Of a DNA stretch of 64,000 bases, positions 44,338 through 53,071 are shown in pieces. This DNA is from Rhodobacter sp. (GTDB lineage Bacteria > Pseudomonadota > Alphaproteobacteria > Rhodobacterales > Rhodobacteraceae): positions 35,293-99,292 of the forward strand of contig PNJK01000004.1 of NCBI GenBank assembly GCA_013821825.1. The letters run 5' to 3'. The notes under the pieces are model-generated. The model saw only the letters and a list, made by a program, of their open reading frames with translations. It was not told the DNA's origin and did not search any database. How positions within the stretch are numbered: position 1 is the first letter of the stretch; each line of letters begins with the position of its first letter. The position numbers and the translations under genes were made by a program.

Positions 44338-45627
44338 TCAGGCGGTTGCTTTCTCCAGCGCCTGATTCAGGTCGGCGATGATGTCCTCGACATTCTCGAT
44401 CCCGATCGAAACCCGCACTACATCCGGTGCGGCCCCCGCCCTGATCTGCGCCTCTTCCGACAGTTGCCGGTGCGTGGTCGAGGCCGAATGGATGATCAGG
44501 CTGCGCGTGTCGCCAAGGTTGGCGACGTGGCTGAAAAGCTTGACGTTGTCGATCAGCTTGACGCAGGACTCGTAGCCGCCCTTTACCGTGAAGGTGAACA
44601 GTGCCCCGGGCCCCTTGGGCGTGATCATCTTGGCAAGGCTGTGATAGGGCGAGGATTTGAGGCCCGGATAGGTCACATTGCTGACGCGCGGGTCCTGCTC
44701 CAGCCACTCGGCCACGATCTGGGCATTCTCGACATGGCGTTGCATCCGCAATGACAGCGTTTCGATCCCCATCAGTGTGTAGTGGGCACCTTGCGGATTC
44801 ATCGTCATGCCAAGGTCGCGCAGACCGATGGCGATGGAATGGAAGGTGAAGGCCATGTTGCCAAGGGTCGGGTGGAAGACGAGGCCGTGGTAGGCCGGTT
44901 CCGGCTGCGAAAGGGACGGGAACTTGTCGCTGGCCGACCAATCGAACTTGCCCGAGTCGACTACGATCCCGCCGGTGACGGTGCCATTGCCGGTCAGGTA
45001 TTTGGTGGCCGAATGCACAACCAACGTCGCGCCATGCTCGATCGGGCGGCAGAGATAGGGCGAGGCGGTGGTGTTGTCGACGATCAGCGGGATGCCGGCG
45101 TGGTCGGCCACCCGGGCAATCGCGGGAAGGTCGGACAGCGCGCCGCCGGGGTTGCAGATCGTCTCGCAGAAGAGGGCGCGGGTATCGCCGTCGATGGCTG
45201 CCGCGATGGCCTTGGGATCATCGAAATCGACGAACTTGGCTGACCAGCCGAACTTGCGGATCGTGTTGGAAAACTGCTGGATCGTGCCGCCGTAAAGCCG
45301 GGTCGAGGCGACGACGTTCCGGCCCGGGGCCATCAGCGGGAAGAGGGCCATGAGTTGCGCCGCGTGGCCCGAGGAGCAGGCAACCGCCCCCGCCCCGCCT
45401 TCCAGCGCGCAGACCCGGTTTGCCAGCGCCGACACGGTGGGGTTGGTCAGGCGGGAGTAGATGTAGCCCACCTCTTGCAGGTTGAAGAGCTTGGCCGCGT
45501 GGTCGGCGTCGCGGAAGACATAGGCGGTGGTCTGGTAGATCGGCACCTGCCGCGCCCCGGTGGCGGGGTCCGGCGCGGTGCCGGCATGGATGGCGAGGGT
45601 GTCGAAGCCCATGGGTCTGTCGGTCAT
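44338..45627 (-). CDS. metY: O-acetylhomoserine (O-succinylhomoserine) sulfhydrylase
   Basis: A 429-aa PLP enzyme of the Cys/Met metabolism group. Features: YIYSRLTNPTVSALANRV, CSSGHAAQLMALF, the VDNTTASPYLCRPIEHGA loop, the Schiff-base Lys in VVHSATKYLTGNG near residue 205, and the closing NLGDTRSLIIHSASTTH. It makes homocysteine from O-acetylhomoserine and sulfide. ATG 45627 with GGGAGGA is chosen; the 1.9-kb ORF of the track adds shadow from the VOC gene. A 25-base perfect palindrome lies about 57 bases upstream of the start. Confidence 0.93.
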   Translation of the reverse strand: MTDRPMGFDTLAIHAGTAPDPATGARQVPIYQTTAYVFRDADHAAKLFNLQEVGYIYSRLTNPTVSALANRVCALEGGAGAVACSSGHAAQLMALFPLMAPGRNVVASTRLYGGTIQQFSNTIRKFGWSAKFVDFDDPKAIAAAIDGDTRALFCETICNPGGALSDLPAIARVADHAGIPLIVDNTTASPYLCRPIEHGATLVVHSATKYLTGNGTVTGGIVVDSGKFDWSASDKFPSLSQPEPAYHGLVFHPTLGNMAFTFHSIAIGLRDLGMTMNPQGAHYTLMGIETLSLRMQRHVENAQIVAEWLEQDPRVSNVTYPGLKSSPYHSLAKMITPKGPGALFTFTVKGGYESCVKLIDNVKLFSHVANLGDTRSLIIHSASTTHRQLSEEAQIRAGAAPDVVRVSIGIENVEDIIADLNQALEKATA

Positions 45628-45683
45628 GTGGTCCTCCCGTGTTTCGGGGCGAGGGTAGGGGAGGATCGGGGGCGAGGCAACCG

Positions 45684-45708
45684 GGGCCTGTCCACGGTGG
45701 ACAGGCCC
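45684..45708. promoter_or_regulatory. Perfect inverted repeat in the metY leader
   Basis: Two 12-base arms, GGGCCTGTCCAC and its exact complement, flank a single base. It sits about 57 bases before the metY start and 140 bases before the VOC gene, so it could be an operator for either gene or a hairpin in the metY leader. No run of T follows on the metY strand, so it is not a standard terminator. Confidence 0.6.
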
Positions 45709-45849
45709 TGGGAGGATAGGGAAAACAATGGCTTGGGCGTGGGCGTTTGCAGAATATTCATCCTTGCCCTGCCGGTTTGCCGTGATTTTGTTGCGGGATG
45801 GCGGGGTTTCGGGCAGGAGTGACGGGATCGTTTCCCAAGGAATGAAGCC

Positions 45850-46263
45850 ATGCTGACCCCGTTCCATCTGGCCTATCACGTCACCGACCTTGCGGCCGCA
45901 AGGGCTTTCTATGGCGGCATCCTCGGTTGCCACGAGGGGCGCAGCGCCGAGACCTGGGTCGATTTCGACTTTTTCGGCCACCAACTGAGCCTGCATCTGG
46001 GCGAGCCTTTCACCACGACGAACACGGGCCGCGTCGGCGACAAGCTGGTCCCGATGCCGCATCTGGGGCTGGTCCTCTTGCTGGACGAATGGCGCGCGCT
46101 GGCCGACCGCTTGACAGCCGCCGGGGTGGCCTTTGTGTTGCCGCCCTCGGTCAGGTTCGAGGGCGATCCGGGGGAGCAGTGGACGATGTTCTTCCGCGAT
46201 CCGAGCGGCAATCCGATAGAAGTGAAGGGGTTTCGGGATATGGAGGGGGTGTTCAGGGGGTAA
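45850..46263 (+). CDS. VOC (glyoxalase-like) family protein
   Basis: A 137-aa protein of the vicinal oxygen chelate superfamily: FHLAYHVTDLAAARAFYGGILGCHEG at the start with the metal-binding His in LAYHV, HLGLVLLLDEW in the middle and FFRDPSGNPIEVKGF at the end carrying the usual Glu. It is probably a metal-dependent dioxygenase- or isomerase-type enzyme of unknown substrate. AAGGA precedes the ATG. Divergent from metY. Confidence 0.88.
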   Translation: MLTPFHLAYHVTDLAAARAFYGGILGCHEGRSAETWVDFDFFGHQLSLHLGEPFTTTNTGRVGDKLVPMPHLGLVLLLDEWRALADRLTAAGVAFVLPPSVRFEGDPGEQWTMFFRDPSGNPIEVKGFRDMEGVFRG

Positions 46264-46329
46264 GGGGCACCGCATCGGCGAACGGTTGCTTCGGGCCCAT
46301 TCCAACCGATGCTGCGCGTTGCACGAATG

Positions 46330-47622
46330 TCAGCTATCGGCTTCTAAGGCCAGCCTTCTGACCAATACCAAGGTTAGCATCACTGCAATTAAGAGAAACC
46401 CCGCCCCCAAAATCCACGCGATAGGTGTGGAGTACATTTCGGCGACGGCTCCGGTCAAAACCAGACCCAATGCGGCCCCCAACTGTTGTACCAACGATCT
46501 GAGCGACAGCATGGTCGACCGCTGACGATCTTCTACGCAGCTATGCAGAATACTGCTGGCAGGTGTCTCGCTGACACCAAGGATCACAGAATACAGGATG
46601 AAAACTGTCACAAAACCGATGATACCGCCTTGCAATGCCAATGCGATCTGAGCGCCTGCCAAGCAAGCAAAGGTTGCCGCCAGCGTCATGGCGTGCCGCC
46701 GCTTGAAGATTCGGCTGATGTGCGGAGACAGAGATGCGCCGAAAGCGATCGAGAAGAAATAGGTCGCAGTCACGACACCGATAACGGTGTTTGCGTAACC
46801 CTCATCCAACATGGGTTTTGCGTGGGTCGGCCAGATCACCTCGACAGGGTTGGTGGCCATCAGAAAGAACGCCAACGCTGCCAGAAGTATCGACAGTGCG
46901 GGATGTCTCAGGGCCAAAAGACTCGCGTCCTTTATCACCATTGGGACATTGGCGAAGCCGTGCCTGAGAGCAGTGACGTTCACCGGACGTGGTTTTTCGA
47001 GAATGGCCAACATCGTGAAAACAAACACGCCCAGCATCACACCAAAGCTTGCCGCGTAGGACACATCATAGATGCTGAAACCGAGACGTTCCGCTGCCGA
47101 GCCCAACATATCAGGCAGAAGACCTCCGAGGACGGCCCCAGTGGCCAACCCGACGGCATTGGCCCATTGCGCTTTGGCCAAGGCGGGCTGGACATCCACG
47201 TTTGGTGCGGCAACCTTGAAAGTTTCGACAAACCACGCATCAAGCGTGCCCGACCGAAGCGCGCGCCCAAAACCTATGAATGCAAATGAAAGCGCCAGAA
47301 CATAGAAGTCACTCGTCGAGAGAAAGAGCGCGAGCGAAATCAAGCTGGCGACGACCGCCGTCAAAAAGACCGGCTTGCGGCCAATGCTGTCGGCAAGACC
47401 GCCAAACGGTAGCTCCATCGCCATCGTCGTGAGCGAGTAGACCCCAAAGAGAAGCGAGATTTGGAAAAGGTCCATGCCCCGGTCGGTCAACGCCAGAGCA
47501 ACAACAGCAACCGTCAGTCCCATCGCGAAACGGTCAAGGAACTGGTGTATCTGAAACACGCGGATGTGCCGTCGTGCCGAACTGGTAAGCGCTGCGAAGG
47601 AGAACTCTATTTCAGTTGCCAT
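46330..47622 (-). CDS. MFS transporter
   Basis: A 430-aa major facilitator with 12 helices. Motif A-type loop GGLADSIGRKPVFLTAV is between helices 2 and 3 (near residue 78), and the second half has SLSPHISRIFKRRHAM. It is likely an efflux protein; the substrate is unknown. The sequence is visibly lower in GC with more A/T-ending codons than neighbours, which suggests acquisition by transfer. Starts at ATG 47622. It sits beside the broken Lrp fragment. Confidence 0.88.
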   Translation of the reverse strand: MATEIEFSFAALTSSARRHIRVFQIHQFLDRFAMGLTVAVVALALTDRGMDLFQISLLFGVYSLTTMAMELPFGGLADSIGRKPVFLTAVVASLISLALFLSTSDFYVLALSFAFIGFGRALRSGTLDAWFVETFKVAAPNVDVQPALAKAQWANAVGLATGAVLGGLLPDMLGSAAERLGFSIYDVSYAASFGVMLGVFVFTMLAILEKPRPVNVTALRHGFANVPMVIKDASLLALRHPALSILLAALAFFLMATNPVEVIWPTHAKPMLDEGYANTVIGVVTATYFFSIAFGASLSPHISRIFKRRHAMTLAATFACLAGAQIALALQGGIIGFVTVFILYSVILGVSETPASSILHSCVEDRQRSTMLSLRSLVQQLGAALGLVLTGAVAEMYSTPIAWILGAGFLLIAVMLTLVLVRRLALEADS

Positions 47623-47754
47623 GCTTGCAACATCAACTTAGCTGCCGCCGCCTACAATACCTTAGATGCTAGAACCTATCCGGCGTAAGCCATTGCGGTC
47701 GTTCGAACAAGCGCAGCGAAATGGTGGTTTGTCCGCGAAGCCGACCATGCGATC

Positions 47755-47928
47755 TTACGCCCTCTCATCCTTCTGGCTGCCCGTCACCACAAATGCGGAG
47801 ATCGACCGGACCTGCGGCAGGAGGCCCAGGACGTCAGTGTGCCATTGCTTGCAGGCCGCAAGGTTGGCGGTCCCGATCCGGAGGAGGTGTTCCACGGTGC
47901 CGGTGATGTCATGGCATTCGCGGACATG
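47755..47928 (-). pseudogene. C-terminal fragment of an Lrp/AsnC regulator
   Basis: About 57 codons reading HVRECHDITGTVEHLLRIGT, then HWHTDVLGLLPQV-like and ending VVTGSQKDERA, nearly matching the C-terminal ligand-binding end of the intact Lrp at 48576-49028 (QVRECHNITGTVEYLLRIET, GSPKDDRA). The DNA-binding half is missing and a different gene (47939-48448) sits where it should be. It is a truncated duplicate, probably without function. Confidence 0.75.
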
Positions 47929-47938
47929 CGACCCGCGG

Positions 47939-48448
47939 TCAGGCGGTTCTTGCCACGCCGACGACATAGTTCTTGCCATAGGCCTTCGCGCATTTCGGGC
48001 AGGTGGTGTAGAAGAAATAGACATCGTCGCCCGACCCGCCCTGCTTGCGGGCTTCCGCCTGCATTTCGGCGTGCCAGGTCTTGGCTTCGCGGTAAGGCCC
48101 TTCGAAAACCCTGGTGATGAAATCCCCGGTCAGGGTCACCGTTTCCTCGTTGGGAAGCGGGGCGGGGAACGAGAAGAGATGTTCGGATTCCCAAGGCGAA
48201 AGATCGCGGCTGAGCACGATGCAATTGTCTGGATCAGTGCCACCCGCATCTTCGATCTTGCCCTGCACGCGCGCAAAAACGCGGCCCATGTTCAGTGGGA
48301 TATGCATGGCGCTTCTGGTGGTGGCGCGGACGAAATCCTTTTCGACGAAGTGCAGCTTCTGCCCGTCCCAGCCCTTGGGGTTGAAGCGCGGGCAACAACC
48401 GGTCGTATTGTCGCTGTCGTCGTAATGGGGAACGGCGTTGGTCTTCAT
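47939..48448 (-). CDS. Conserved hypothetical protein with two Cys motifs
   Basis: A 169-aa soluble protein. It begins MKTNAVPHYDDSDNTTGCCPRFNPKGWDG and ends YFFYTTCPKCAKAYGKNYVVG; the CC and CPKC pairs look like metal ligands. Middle: AMHIPLNMGRVFARV, LSRDLSPWESEHLFSFPAPL. I recall unnamed homologues sometimes called hydrolase but see no catalytic signature. GGAG precedes ATG 48448. It lies between an Lrp fragment and an intact Lrp gene, all on the minus strand. Confidence 0.72.
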   Translation of the reverse strand: MKTNAVPHYDDSDNTTGCCPRFNPKGWDGQKLHFVEKDFVRATTRSAMHIPLNMGRVFARVQGKIEDAGGTDPDNCIVLSRDLSPWESEHLFSFPAPLPNEETVTLTGDFITRVFEGPYREAKTWHAEMQAEARKQGGSGDDVYFFYTTCPKCAKAYGKNYVVGVARTA

Positions 48449-48575
48449 GGCATCTCTCCGTCCAGAACGGGACTCTGCCTAGCAGTAATCCGGGCGAATC
48501 GCGTTGACCCGCGTCAACCGGCGGGCCGGGACGGGGCGAGTGCTGCGGCAACGCGCCTTGAGGGCGTCGAGGGTG

Positions 48576-49028
48576 TCAGGCCCTGTCGTCCTTCGGGCTG
48601 CCCATGACGACGAAGGTGGTAATCGACTGGACCTGTGGCAGGATGCCGAGGACATCGGTGTGCCAGTGCTTGTAGGCGGCAAGGTCGGCGGTTTCTATGC
48701 GCAGGAGATATTCGACGGTGCCGGTGATGTTGTGGCATTCGCGGACCTGTGGCGCGCGGGCGACGGCGCGTTCGAACGCCTCTTGCGCCGCCTTTGTATG
48801 GGTATTGAGGCCGACGGTGACATAGGCGATGAAACCCAGCCCCAGCTTTTCAGGATCAAGCACGGCGCGGTAGCCGGTGATGACGCCGCTGCGCTCCAGC
48901 GCCTGCACCCGGCGCAGGCAGGCCGATGGCGACAGGCCCACACGGTCGGCCAGCGCAAGATTGGACTGGCGACCGTCGCGTGACACCTCGCGCAATATCC
49001 GGCGGTCGATTTCATCAAGTGTGGTCAT
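48576..49028 (-). CDS. Lrp/AsnC family transcription regulator
   Basis: A 150-aa regulator: helix-turn-helix at residues 5-60 (LDEIDRRILREVSRDGRQSNLALADRVGLSPSACLRRVQALERSGVI) and a RAM ligand-binding domain after it (GFIAYVTVGLNTH, VRECHNITGTVEYLLRI). It is divergent from a LysE-type exporter across about 70 bp, the usual layout where the regulator senses an amino acid and controls its export. Which amino acid is unknown. Confidence 0.93.
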   Translation of the reverse strand: MTTLDEIDRRILREVSRDGRQSNLALADRVGLSPSACLRRVQALERSGVITGYRAVLDPEKLGLGFIAYVTVGLNTHTKAAQEAFERAVARAPQVRECHNITGTVEYLLRIETADLAAYKHWHTDVLGILPQVQSITTFVVMGSPKDDRA

Positions 49029-49101
49029 TTGTTGCTAGATTAGGCGACGTGGCACCATCTTTGCAATCTCTCATCGTATTGGGCGACGCAGGATTGTCCG
49101 C

Positions 49102-49701
49102 ATGACATATGACCTCTTTCTTGCGCTGCTTGGCTTTGCCTTTGTCACCTCGGTCACGCCGGGGCCGAACAACATGATGCTGCTGGCCAGTGGCGTGAAT
49201 TTCGGGGTCAGACGGACGGTGCCGCACATGCTGGGGATCAGTCTGGGCCATGCACTGATGGTGTTCCTGCTGGGCCTTGGGGTGGCCGGGGCAATGCGGG
49301 CCGTGCCTTATGCGGGCACGGGGCTGAAGGTCGCTTCGGTGGCCTATATGCTGTGGCTGGCCTGGAAGATCTCTCGCGCGGCGGCCCCGGGCGAGGGGAG
49401 GGCGGGGGGCAAGCCGTTCACCTTTCTGCAGGCGGCGGCGTTTCAATGGATGAACCCGAAGGCCTGGGCGATGGCGCTGGGCGCAGTCGCGGCTTATGCG
49501 CCGGGTGGCGGGGTGGCAGAGATGGCACTGGTTGCGGCGGTATTTGCCAGCGTCAACCTGCCGTCGGTGACGGTCTGGGCGGCGGCGGGACAAGGCGTCC
49601 GGCGCTGGCTGGAGGGGCCGGAGCGGCTCAGGGCGTTCAACTGGACGATGGCGGGGCTTTTGGTGCTGTCGTTGTGGCCGGTGGTGACGATGAAGTTCTG
49701 A
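49102..49701 (+). CDS. LysE/RhtB family amino acid exporter
   Basis: A 199-aa exporter with about six helices. Family motifs SVTPGPNNMMLLASGVNFGVRRTVPHMLG near the start and QWMNPKAWAMALGAVAAY near residue 115 are clear. It exports amino acids or homoserine-like compounds through the inner membrane. Starts at ATG 49102. Control by the divergent Lrp regulator is likely from position. Confidence 0.93.
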   Translation: MTYDLFLALLGFAFVTSVTPGPNNMMLLASGVNFGVRRTVPHMLGISLGHALMVFLLGLGVAGAMRAVPYAGTGLKVASVAYMLWLAWKISRAAAPGEGRAGGKPFTFLQAAAFQWMNPKAWAMALGAVAAYAPGGGVAEMALVAAVFASVNLPSVTVWAAAGQGVRRWLEGPERLRAFNWTMAGLLVLSLWPVVTMKF

Positions 49702-49728
49702 GGCGGCGCCATGCCATGTCCTGGCGCC

Positions 49729-50703
49729 CTATCGCAGCCAGAATCCTGCGCGTTTCAGCGCATTGCGGATCATCTGTTCGCGCTGCGGCAACGCGCCGCG
49801 GTCGAGCAGCGCCCGCGCCTTGCGACCCTTGTTCTGGTAGACCATCGTCTTCAGCGCCGGCCAGTCGCGCAGGGTGGGACGGATTGCCTTGTCCCGGGCC
49901 ACCTCTTCCAGGACCGCGACGGCATGGTCGCTTTCGCGGGCGTAAAGCAGGGGCAGCGTGCGGTAGTGGCAGGTTGCGGTGCCGTCCAGCGGCGCAAGCT
50001 CTGGCCCCGGCCTGCCGCCGCAGAAGGAGTGGATGACCAGCGGCAAGGCGATCTGGTCAAGCCAAGGGAACAGTTCCTGACAGACCAGTTCATCGGGCGG
50101 GTTGTCGCGGATCGACCTGGCGTAGGACAGGAAACGGTCGCCGAATGCCCGGGGACTTTCGTGGAAGAACCAGCCGGCGTTGAAATAGAGGTGGCGCTGC
50201 CAGTATTCCTCGGGCTGCGACAGGTCGAGCGACGACGCGTAGTCAAGCCCGAAGCAGTCGTAGAGGGCCTTCCAGGTCTCGGCATAGGTCGGGCCGTAAA
50301 GCTCGACCTTAGGCCAAGTACCTTCGCGGCGCATCGAGGCGGAGGGCTTCGAAAAGTCGAACGGCACCTGCGACAGGGGGCCGGTGATCAGCGTGTCGGT
50401 ATCCAGAAACAGGAACGGCGCGTCGGGCAGGGCCTCCAGCGCCTCGATCTTGTTGCCGTGGGGGTAACTGGTCCCGAAAGCGCGGTTCTCGAAGGGCAGG
50501 ATCACTGCGCCAAGGCTTGCCAGCAGCGCCTTGCTCGGGTCCGCCATCCGGGGATCGCCCTGCCATTTCGGCCCCGGTTGCGGTTCGGCGATGTAAAGCG
50601 TGCCGGAAAATCCCGGGTCGGAATGGCGAAGCGAGGCGGCCAGCAGGATCGCCTCGAATTCCAGCCGGCCGGATTGGCCGATGGCAAACAGGTTGAAGGT
50701 CAT
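49729..50703 (-). CDS. Glycosyltransferase-like (GT-A fold) protein
   Basis: A protein of about 324 aa starting MTFNLFAIGQSGRLEFEAILLAASLRHS with a nucleotide-sugar-type DxD centre in FLFLDTDTLITG near residue 100 and an acceptor-like YFNAGWFFHESPRAF near 185. This resembles GT8/GT-A enzymes, but no family is fixed. Starts at ATG 50703, overlapping the stop of the DDAH gene by 4 bp. The track start 50760 is too early. The pairing with DDAH is unusual and unexplained. Confidence 0.72.
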   Translation of the reverse strand: MTFNLFAIGQSGRLEFEAILLAASLRHSDPGFSGTLYIAEPQPGPKWQGDPRMADPSKALLASLGAVILPFENRAFGTSYPHGNKIEALEALPDAPFLFLDTDTLITGPLSQVPFDFSKPSASMRREGTWPKVELYGPTYAETWKALYDCFGLDYASSLDLSQPEEYWQRHLYFNAGWFFHESPRAFGDRFLSYARSIRDNPPDELVCQELFPWLDQIALPLVIHSFCGGRPGPELAPLDGTATCHYRTLPLLYARESDHAVAVLEEVARDKAIRPTLRDWPALKTMVYQNKGRKARALLDRGALPQREQMIRNALKRAGFWLR

Positions 50704-51494
50704 GGACGTGGGGTAAAGCGCAGGCTGAGGCAGGACATGCCGCCGTCGAGCTTGGCACATTCGGAATTGCCGATCTCGCGGACGGTGAAGCCGGCAGCGG
50801 TGATCGCGTCGCGCGTGCGGGGAAAGCCCGCAGGCATCAGGACAAGCTCATTGAAGCGGATGGTGTTGGCGGCGGCCTCTTCGCCTTCGGCCACCGGGAT
50901 CACGCGGTAGTCTTCAAAGCAGCCCGAGGCGGCAAGGCGGCTGGTGGACAGGATGGTATCGATGTCCAGAAGCGAGCAGTCAGTCTTGAAATGCAGGACT
51001 CCGGGCGGGGTGTGCACCTCGCGCAAGGTGTGGCCCCAAGGGGCGACGACGAGGGTCAATTCGGCGATCCCCGCCGCATTGGTGCGGGCCGACCGGCCGA
51101 CGAGGACTTCGCGTTCGGTGACCAGGATGTCGCCGCCCTCGATAAAGCTGTCCTGAGCTTCGATGCGGCGGATATCGCCGTAAAAGGCGGCAAGATGCGG
51201 GGCCATCTTGGCGGCCTCACCCAGACGGGACGGCGCGCCGGGGCGCATGATCACGGCGCCTTGAGGCAGACAGAGGGCGGTGTCTTCGACGAAGACGGAA
51301 TCCGGGTAGGCGTCAAGGGCTGGAAGCTCGATCACGGTGGCCCCGGTTTCCTTCAGTGTCGCGATATAATCGGCATGGTGCGACTGCATCAGGGCAAGGT
51401 CGGGGCTGCCGGTGTCAATCGCGCGCAGCCCTGCGGTGATTGATGGCGCAGGGCGCCGGGTGATGGCATGGGTGAAGTGGGTGGAAAAGGACAT
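50700..51494 (-). CDS. Dimethylarginine dimethylaminohydrolase-like protein
   Basis: A protein of about 264 aa in the arginine-modifying (guanidino) enzyme family. Substrate and catalytic parts are visible: YPDSVFVEDTALCL, FIEGGDILVT, VGRSARTNAAGI, HFKTDCSLLD with the catalytic His region, and the nucleophile Cys in GGMSCLSLRF near residue 256. It would turn methylarginine into citrulline and methylamines. ATG 51494 is chosen. It is coupled by 4 bp overlap to a glycosyltransferase-like gene. Confidence 0.88.
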   Translation of the reverse strand: MSFSTHFTHAITRRPAPSITAGLRAIDTGSPDLALMQSHHADYIATLKETGATVIELPALDAYPDSVFVEDTALCLPQGAVIMRPGAPSRLGEAAKMAPHLAAFYGDIRRIEAQDSFIEGGDILVTEREVLVGRSARTNAAGIAELTLVVAPWGHTLREVHTPPGVLHFKTDCSLLDIDTILSTSRLAASGCFEDYRVIPVAEGEEAAANTIRFNELVLMPAGFPRTRDAITAAGFTVREIGNSECAKLDGGMSCLSLRFTPRP

Positions 51495-51587
51495 CGCGGT
51501 TCCAGAGCTTTTTGTCAGGTGTCGCATCCTCGGGCGGTGATCGCAAGGGGGCGGGCTTTGGCCTGAGGGCGCAGAGCCATAAGAGCT

Positions 51588-51923
51588 CTACGGCCTGAGG
51601 GTGTATCGGTCAGCCTCGGCAAAGACGTCGACCACGCGGGTTCCGGCCTTGATCACCGCGCCGTGTTCGACACCGGCGGGAATGGAATAACTGTCGCCAG
51701 GGCGGTAGAGCCGGGTCTTGCCTCCAATCGTGAATTCGATCTCGCCCTCGATGACGGTGCCCCACTGCGCACCGTGGGCGTGCATCGGCAGGGTCATGTC
51801 CTGCAGGAAGGTGAAGAACGCCACCATCCCGGCATCGGATCGCACGGCTGAGGTCTGAACCACATCTTCCGGGAAGGGGACTGCGATTCCGGGGAAGGCC
51901 TTGATGAATTCGGGAAAGGGCAT
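51588..51923 (-). CDS. Small cupin-domain protein
   Basis: A 111-aa single cupin: MHAHGAQWGTVIEGEIEFTIGG carries the first motif (His-x-His plus Glu) and GDSYSIPAGVEHGAVI the second. It is probably a metal-binding sensor or isomerase-like protein; substrate unknown. The real start is the ATG at 51923 with GAAGG upstream; the long track ORF up to 52724 is shadow. It lies 93 bp downstream of nothing but noncoding sequence from the DDAH gene and reads in the same direction. Confidence 0.85.
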   Translation of the reverse strand: MPFPEFIKAFPGIAVPFPEDVVQTSAVRSDAGMVAFFTFLQDMTLPMHAHGAQWGTVIEGEIEFTIGGKTRLYRPGDSYSIPAGVEHGAVIKAGTRVVDVFAEADRYTLRP

Positions 51924-52057
51924 GGTCGCTGCCTTCGGATGAAGAACGGATTGGCGGCCAGCATAATCGGGAACGGGGGCGGCTGGCCAGCATCGTGTCG
52001 CCCTGCCCGTGGGCCGATCTGCAACCGGGAAAGGGAAAGCGTTTGGCGGCTGCCGGG

Positions 52058-53071
52058 TCAACCTGACCAAGGCAGGGTCAGCGCCGGGTGGAAGACCCAG
52101 CGCCACCAGGCGTGGTCGAGAAACTGGCCGGACAGGATCAGGAAGCTGAGGGCCAGGCTGATGCCCATCGCGATCAGATACCAGATTGCCGTGAAGAAGC
52201 GTGACGGTGCCCTTGCGGGTCCTGCCGCCTCGGCCGCTTGCGTGCCATCCCAGAGGCCGGGTCTCAGGCCTGCGGCGCGGGGGGCGGCGCGGGCGTAGAT
52301 ACGGGCGCCGAGGTGGCGCAGGAGCCAGAGCGAGAGGAAGGCCCAGGCGGCGAGGGCGAGGGCGATCTGGGCCCTGACCTCGGCGATCCGTTCGGGGGGG
52401 AGGTCTTCCAGCCATGGGGCCCAATCGGTGGCTGTGGTGATGAGCCCGCGGGCGGCGGCGAAGGGGAATGCGCAGAGGGATGTCAGGGCCATGAGTGCCG
52501 GGACGCGCCAGCCCGATTGCGCGACAAGCGCGCCGATGCGGCGAAGCTCGAACCCGGCGGAGAGGCGGTCTTCGGTGGCAAGATAGGCCAGCATCAAGGG
52601 CAGCGCGGGCAGGATCAGCGCCGCGATCAGGGTGCCGAAAAGGAAGATCGAGGGGCCGACGAAGGCTTGCTCGTAGCCCTTGTTGAACGAGTTTTCCCAG
52701 CCTGCCCACCAGGCACCCATCCAAAGCAGCGTGAACGGCAGGGTCCAGGCGAAAAGGGCGGCGAGGGTGATCATCCCGGCGCGGATATTGGCACCAAGCC
52801 CGCCCAGGGCGCGGGCGATGCGGCTGGTTTCGCGACCATGAACCTCACGCGGGCCGAGGAGCCAGCCGGGGGCTTCTTCGGCAAGGCCAAAGCGGCTGCG
52901 GGCGTGGTGGGCCGAGCGGCGGGTGAGCCAGCCAAGAGCTATGACGGCGCTTACGGGGCCGGTGCAGAGCAGGGTGCCAAGACCGCCGTTCAGCAGGAAG
53001 CGGCCGATGCGGGCGAGGCGGCCAGGAGCGCCGAGGGGGCCGGCGAGGATGTCCGGAAACCGGGCAGTCAC
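52058..53071 (-). CDS. Polytopic membrane protein of unknown function
   Basis: A 337-aa protein with about seven helices (GTLLCTGPVSAVIALGW, MITLAALFAWTLPFTLLW, IFLFGTLIAALILPALPLML, VPALMALTSLCAFPFAA, IALALAAWAFLSLWLL, and a last FFTAIWYLIAMGISLALSFLIL). No family recognised. It starts at GTG 53071 overlapping the stop of the phosphatase-superfamily gene by 4 bp, so the two proteins are made together. Confidence 0.78.
   Translation of the reverse strand: MTARFPDILAGPLGAPGRLARIGRFLLNGGLGTLLCTGPVSAVIALGWLTRRSAHHARSRFGLAEEAPGWLLGPREVHGRETSRIARALGGLGANIRAGMITLAALFAWTLPFTLLWMGAWWAGWENSFNKGYEQAFVGPSIFLFGTLIAALILPALPLMLAYLATEDRLSAGFELRRIGALVAQSGWRVPALMALTSLCAFPFAAARGLITTATDWAPWLEDLPPERIAEVRAQIALALAAWAFLSLWLLRHLGARIYARAAPRAAGLRPGLWDGTQAAEAAGPARAPSRFFTAIWYLIAMGISLALSFLILSGQFLDHAWWRWVFHPALTLPWSG

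Noticed and set aside
45628-45849. SAM-II type riboswitch before metY
   Set aside because: The leader contains a strong palindrome but none of the SAM-II consensus pieces I know.
44338-46305. 655-aa ORF as a single metY gene
   Set aside because: The first 226 residues are the shadow of the VOC gene and intergenic DNA; the normal PLP enzyme start with a good ribosome site is at 45627.
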